NCBI RefSeq assembly: GCF_000172155.1
Contig: NZ_ABIZ01000001.1
Location: 4,497,105-4,561,104, forward strand
Reading direction: 5' to 3'
DNA length: 64,000 nt
Origin: Verrucomicrobium spinosum DSM 4136 = JCM 18804
Lineage (GTDB): Bacteria; Verrucomicrobiota; Verrucomicrobiia; Verrucomicrobiales; Verrucomicrobiaceae
Each line of letters begins with the position of its first letter. The stretch's first letter is position 1. The notes beneath the pieces were generated by a model that saw only the letters and a program-made list of their open reading frames with translations, was not told the origin of the DNA and ran no database searches. This document shows positions 61,346 to 64,000 of this stretch, piece by piece. Position numbers and translations under genes: made by a program.

Positions 61346-62659
61346 CTACAACCGCCGTTCTTCAAGGACCTCCAGCCCAGTCATCTTCCAGGCACCCTCC
61401 ACCGGCTCGACATCGATCTTGGCCGTGTAACGGTTCAGCCGCTGATGAAGGTGGCCCCAATGCCCCACCGTGCCGCGCGCGGTCCACTGACAGTCCGCCA
61501 CAAAGCCTTCGCGACCTTGCAGAGGCGTCACTTTGTCCACATGCACATACAAATCGTTCACCTTCACCCGCGTGCCATCCTGACCGTCCAAGGTGAGGGC
61601 CTGAGATGTCTGCAGATACAGATTCTGGAGCAGGGGACCGTTCACGCTGCGCTCAAGCACGTCGTAGATCGCTGACTCGCTGTTCTGATCAAATGACCGG
61701 TAAACGTTCTCCACCAGACTGGAAAGAATGGCCGTCGCCTGTGCAGTGGTGACCTCAGGCACTTTGGATCCTGGAACCGGCACTGGGACCCGCCAAACTG
61801 GCCACAGCAGCCAGGCCCCCGCCCCGAGCATGAGCATGGCCCCGGCAAAGACCGAGGGTTTCGAACGCAATGACCGCCCCGCAATCATCACGGCAACAAG
61901 TCCAAGCACTGTCCAGACGATCGCCCCCGCAGGCAACGGATAGGTGGCTTTCGCAGGCAGTTTGGGGACTTCCGCCAGCGGCGGCGGGTCCGGCAGCAAG
62001 CCTGTGTTCTTCCAAAGCAACATCGGTCCAGCTGCCGTGAGTTCCTGCCCCGACTCCGCCTGGGATCCAAAGAAGATCGTAACCGGCACCTTGGTGATGG
62101 TTCCGTCAAAACCCGTCCACTCCAGCTCCACGCTCTCCACATGCGGAGGCAGTTCAAACTGCCAGATCAGGCCCATCATCCCTTCAATCACCGGGATGGC
62201 ATCCTTGGTTCCAATCGTCTCGCTCCGCCCCGGCATGCCCTTGAGTACTGTAGCGGAGACAATGCCGCCCTGCTGATTCACATGATTCACCCGCAGACGG
62301 CACCAAGACGGGGCCGCCTCCCGGGCGGTCGCAATCAATCGTGCTCTAGCCTCCTCTGGCAGCAGGAGGTCCTTTACAGCCGGTTGCCCCAGCCGCTCCA
62401 GCGCTGCGGGCAGCCACATCAAGCACTCCACCCGGGCCAGGCCAGGCTCCAGATACAGGTACACCTGCGTGTTCCGGCTGGCATCAGCAGCCTCCCCTGC
62501 TCCATCCCCGTCAAAGGGATGGGCCAGCGCGGTGGCCGCCAGCAGCAGCCACGTACAGACCATCCACCGGATCCAGCCTCTGCCGGATCCGGTAGTTTCC
62601 TGATTTTGAGTTTCCCCTCTCACCGTGCTGACTATGCCAGCACCCAAGGCTTGCGCCAC
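61346..62659 (-). CDS. Membrane protein of unknown function, two-part
   Basis: A 437-residue protein (listed start 62659; Met33 at 62563 gives a cleaner signal peptide MVCTWLLLAATALAHPFDGD). Residues after the signal form a large beta-rich extracytoplasmic part. Two membrane segments lie at about 255-275 and 282-302, and a C-terminal extracytoplasmic domain of about 130 residues follows (SSLVENVYRSFDQNSESAIYDVLERSV in parts). I do not recognise the family. The start overlaps the end of the oxidoreductase gene by 28 bp if 62659 is correct. Confidence 0.7.
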   Translation of the reverse strand: MAQALGAGIVSTVRGETQNQETTGSGRGWIRWMVCTWLLLAATALAHPFDGDGAGEAADASRNTQVYLYLEPGLARVECLMWLPAALERLGQPAVKDLLLPEEARARLIATAREAAPSWCRLRVNHVNQQGGIVSATVLKGMPGRSETIGTKDAIPVIEGMMGLIWQFELPPHVESVELEWTGFDGTITKVPVTIFFGSQAESGQELTAAGPMLLWKNTGLLPDPPPLAEVPKLPAKATYPLPAGAIVWTVLGLVAVMIAGRSLRSKPSVFAGAMLMLGAGAWLLWPVWRVPVPVPGSKVPEVTTAQATAILSSLVENVYRSFDQNSESAIYDVLERSVNGPLLQNLYLQTSQALTLDGQDGTRVKVNDLYVHVDKVTPLQGREGFVADCQWTARGTVGHWGHLHQRLNRYTAKIDVEPVEGAWKMTGLEVLEERRL

Positions 62660-64000
62660 TCCCGATTCCGCAGGCCGTTCGCCTCCTCGTCACCTGTAAA
62701 GGACTCCGCCCTGGGATCCCACTTCAGAGAAGTGCGCCCCAGACGCAGGCCGATGTTGCCCAGATGGGAGATGCTGATGGTGCGATGAGCTGTCTCCACC
62801 GGAGCCACGGGCGGCTTGCCGGAGTACACGCAATCAAGGAAGTTGTCCGTATGATCCTTGCTCTCGTACAGGTGCACTTCTTCCGGGCGTATCTTGTCGC
62901 GGAAAAGGTTGGGATCACTCGCCAGAAGTTTGCCACGGTTCACCCAAATCCACTTGCCGCCCTCGCCTTCAAAGAAAATGCCGGTCTGATCCGCAGGCTT
63001 GCTTTTGTCCTTCTGCAGCGCTTCGAGCTCTGGCATGAGTTTCTCGCTTTCATCTGCGATGATGTACTGGGTGCCGTTCTCAAACGTGCACTCATAGTGG
63101 AACTTGGAGGCCGTGTTGTAGAGCGCCTTCTTGTCAGGAACCTCCCCTCGGATGTTGTTGATCTCCACCGGGCCGGTGCTCTCAAGATCCATGGCCCACT
63201 GGGCGATGTCGATGTGGTGCGCTCCAAAGTCGGTGATCATCCCGCCGGAGAAATTGAAATTGTGACGCCAGTTCAGCGGCAGCAATGCCGGGCGGTACTC
63301 CATTTGTTCAGCTGGCCCAAGCCACATGTCATAGTCAAAGTCGGCCGGCACGGGCGCAGGGTCAGTTTTGTCTCCCAGCTTGCTCCAGTTCTTATGACCT
63401 CCGGGGAGGCCAATACGCACGCGCTTGACCTTGCCGATACGTCCGTTGCGAACGAACTCACACGCCATGCGGAAGTAGGCGTCGCTGCGCTGCTGGCTGC
63501 CGGTCTGCCAGGTGATCCCAGCTTCATTGATGGCATTTACCATCTGACGGCCTTCGCCGATGTTCAGTGAAAGCGGCTTCTGTCCGTAGAGGTGTTTGCC
63601 CTTGCGAGCACTGTAGATCGTCTGGTAGGCGTGCCAGTGGTCAGGCGTGCAGATTTGCACGGCATCAATGTCTTCTTTCTCCAGCAGTTCTCGGAAGTCG
63701 GTGTAAGCCGCACAGGCTTTGACCTTGGTCTTGGCGTTCTCGGAGTAGAACTTGTCGATGAACTGGCGACCTACTTCGCGCCCGCCTTTGAGTTCACCGC
63801 TGTACCCATAGTTTGAGCCCTCTTTCATGGGGTCCGCCACGGCTACGACCTGGCACTTCTCGTTGTTCAGGAAGCTGGGAGTCCAGTGGGTGGCGATGGT
63901 GCCCCAGCCCAGAACGGCCACCGTGATGCGCTCCGACGGAGCCGGACGGCCAGCTTTTCCCAACGCAGTAGCAGGGATGATGGCAGGAAATCCGAGCGCT
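62632..64000 (-). CDS. Gfo/Idh/MocA-family oxidoreductase, 5' end outside window
   Basis: The frame is open to the window edge and reads ALGFPAIIPATALGKAG before the recognisable domain, which looks like the end of a Tat signal, so the start codon lies beyond 64000. The TTG at 63963 is not needed as a start. The N-terminal Rossmann domain has ITVAVLGWGTIATHWTPSFL (GxGxxA-like, here GWGTIA) and AVQICTPDHWHAYQTIYSARKGKHLYGQKPLS. The C-terminal domain has FSGGMITDFGAHHIDIAQW. These proteins oxidise sugars or related compounds with NAD(P). The exported subgroup is common in Planctomycetes and Verrucomicrobia. Confidence 0.9.
   Translation of the reverse strand, partial: ALGFPAIIPATALGKAGRPAPSERITVAVLGWGTIATHWTPSFLNNEKCQVVAVADPMKEGSNYGYSGELKGGREVGRQFIDKFYSENAKTKVKACAAYTDFRELLEKEDIDAVQICTPDHWHAYQTIYSARKGKHLYGQKPLSLNIGEGRQMVNAINEAGITWQTGSQQRSDAYFRMACEFVRNGRIGKVKRVRIGLPGGHKNWSKLGDKTDPAPVPADFDYDMWLGPAEQMEYRPALLPLNWRHNFNFSGGMITDFGAHHIDIAQWAMDLESTGPVEINNIRGEVPDKKALYNTASKFHYECTFENGTQYIIADESEKLMPELEALQKDKSKPADQTGIFFEGEGGKWIWVNRGKLLASDPNLFRDKIRPEEVHLYESKDHTDNFLDCVYSGKPPVAPVETAHRTISISHLGNIGLRLGRTSLKWDPRAESFTGDEEANGLRNREWRKPWVLA

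Overview
The window is GC-rich chromosomal DNA that looks like a member of the Verrucomicrobiota, close to the Verrucomicrobium/Prosthecobacter group. This is inferred from gene content. There is a cytochrome-c/DUF1549/DUF1553 plus DUF1501 gene pair, with an ECF sigma factor and FecR-type regulator pointing away from it. Other signs are VCBS-repeat proteins, azurin-PA14 fusions, a verrucomicrobial-style type II secretion operon and an isolated type III secretion chaperone. No rRNA, tRNA or CRISPR array was recognised.

Layout. 1-2.4 kb: an edge-truncated VCBS-repeat protein and its GntR/FCD regulator with a palindromic operator, then a CesT-like type III chaperone. 2.6-4.9 kb: a 778-residue cysteine-free protein, likely the chaperone's cargo. 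5.3-8.4 kb: an exported azurin-PA14 protein and a sugar-dehydrogenase-like propeller. 8.6-10.6 kb: an ECF sigma factor with a membrane anti-sigma-like partner. 11.8-18.3 kb: FecR/DNRLRE protein and ECF sigma factor, divergent from the PSD1-type cytochrome and DUF1501 genes. 18.6-24.1 kb: glycosyltransferase, rplS, M48 peptidase, asnS and a DsbD-N-like protein. 24.9-32.9 kb: a leftward envelope operon (tamB-like, tamA-like, LpxL-like acyltransferase, small membrane protein). 32.9-37.6 kb: a decayed phospholipase-D gene, a flavin oxidoreductase divergent from a LysR regulator, arylamine N-acetyltransferase, and an SMR guanidinium exporter behind a two-hairpin guanidine-II riboswitch. 38.5-42.8 kb: three tandem paralogues sharing one N-terminal membrane module but carrying PA14-like or vWA C-termini. 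43.8-56.4 kb: a nearly complete type II secretion operon (E,F,G,H,I,J,K,L,M, a PilP/GspC-like protein, D) interrupted after gspE by a four-helix-bundle gene flanked by inverted heptamer repeats. 60-64 kb: sialidase-like protein, a membrane protein and an edge-truncated Gfo/Idh/MocA oxidoreductase.

The most striking non-coding content is repetitive. Two tandem arrays (about 24.09-24.81 kb, 156-bp unit; about 57.09-59.77 kb, 135-bp unit, about 20 copies) and one solitary copy at 33.8 kb share one architecture. A GTAG or GTGG tetranucleotide precedes an 8-bp hairpin with a GTNA loop, and copies sit in alternating orientation. This is how REP/BIME elements are built. A second family (GGAG/GTAG feet) is scattered at 18.4, 18.55, 36.1, 37.8/38.2 and 38.3 kb. 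One copy is split in its hairpin loop by a 387-bp element with 19-bp perfect terminal inverted repeats and a TTTA target duplication.
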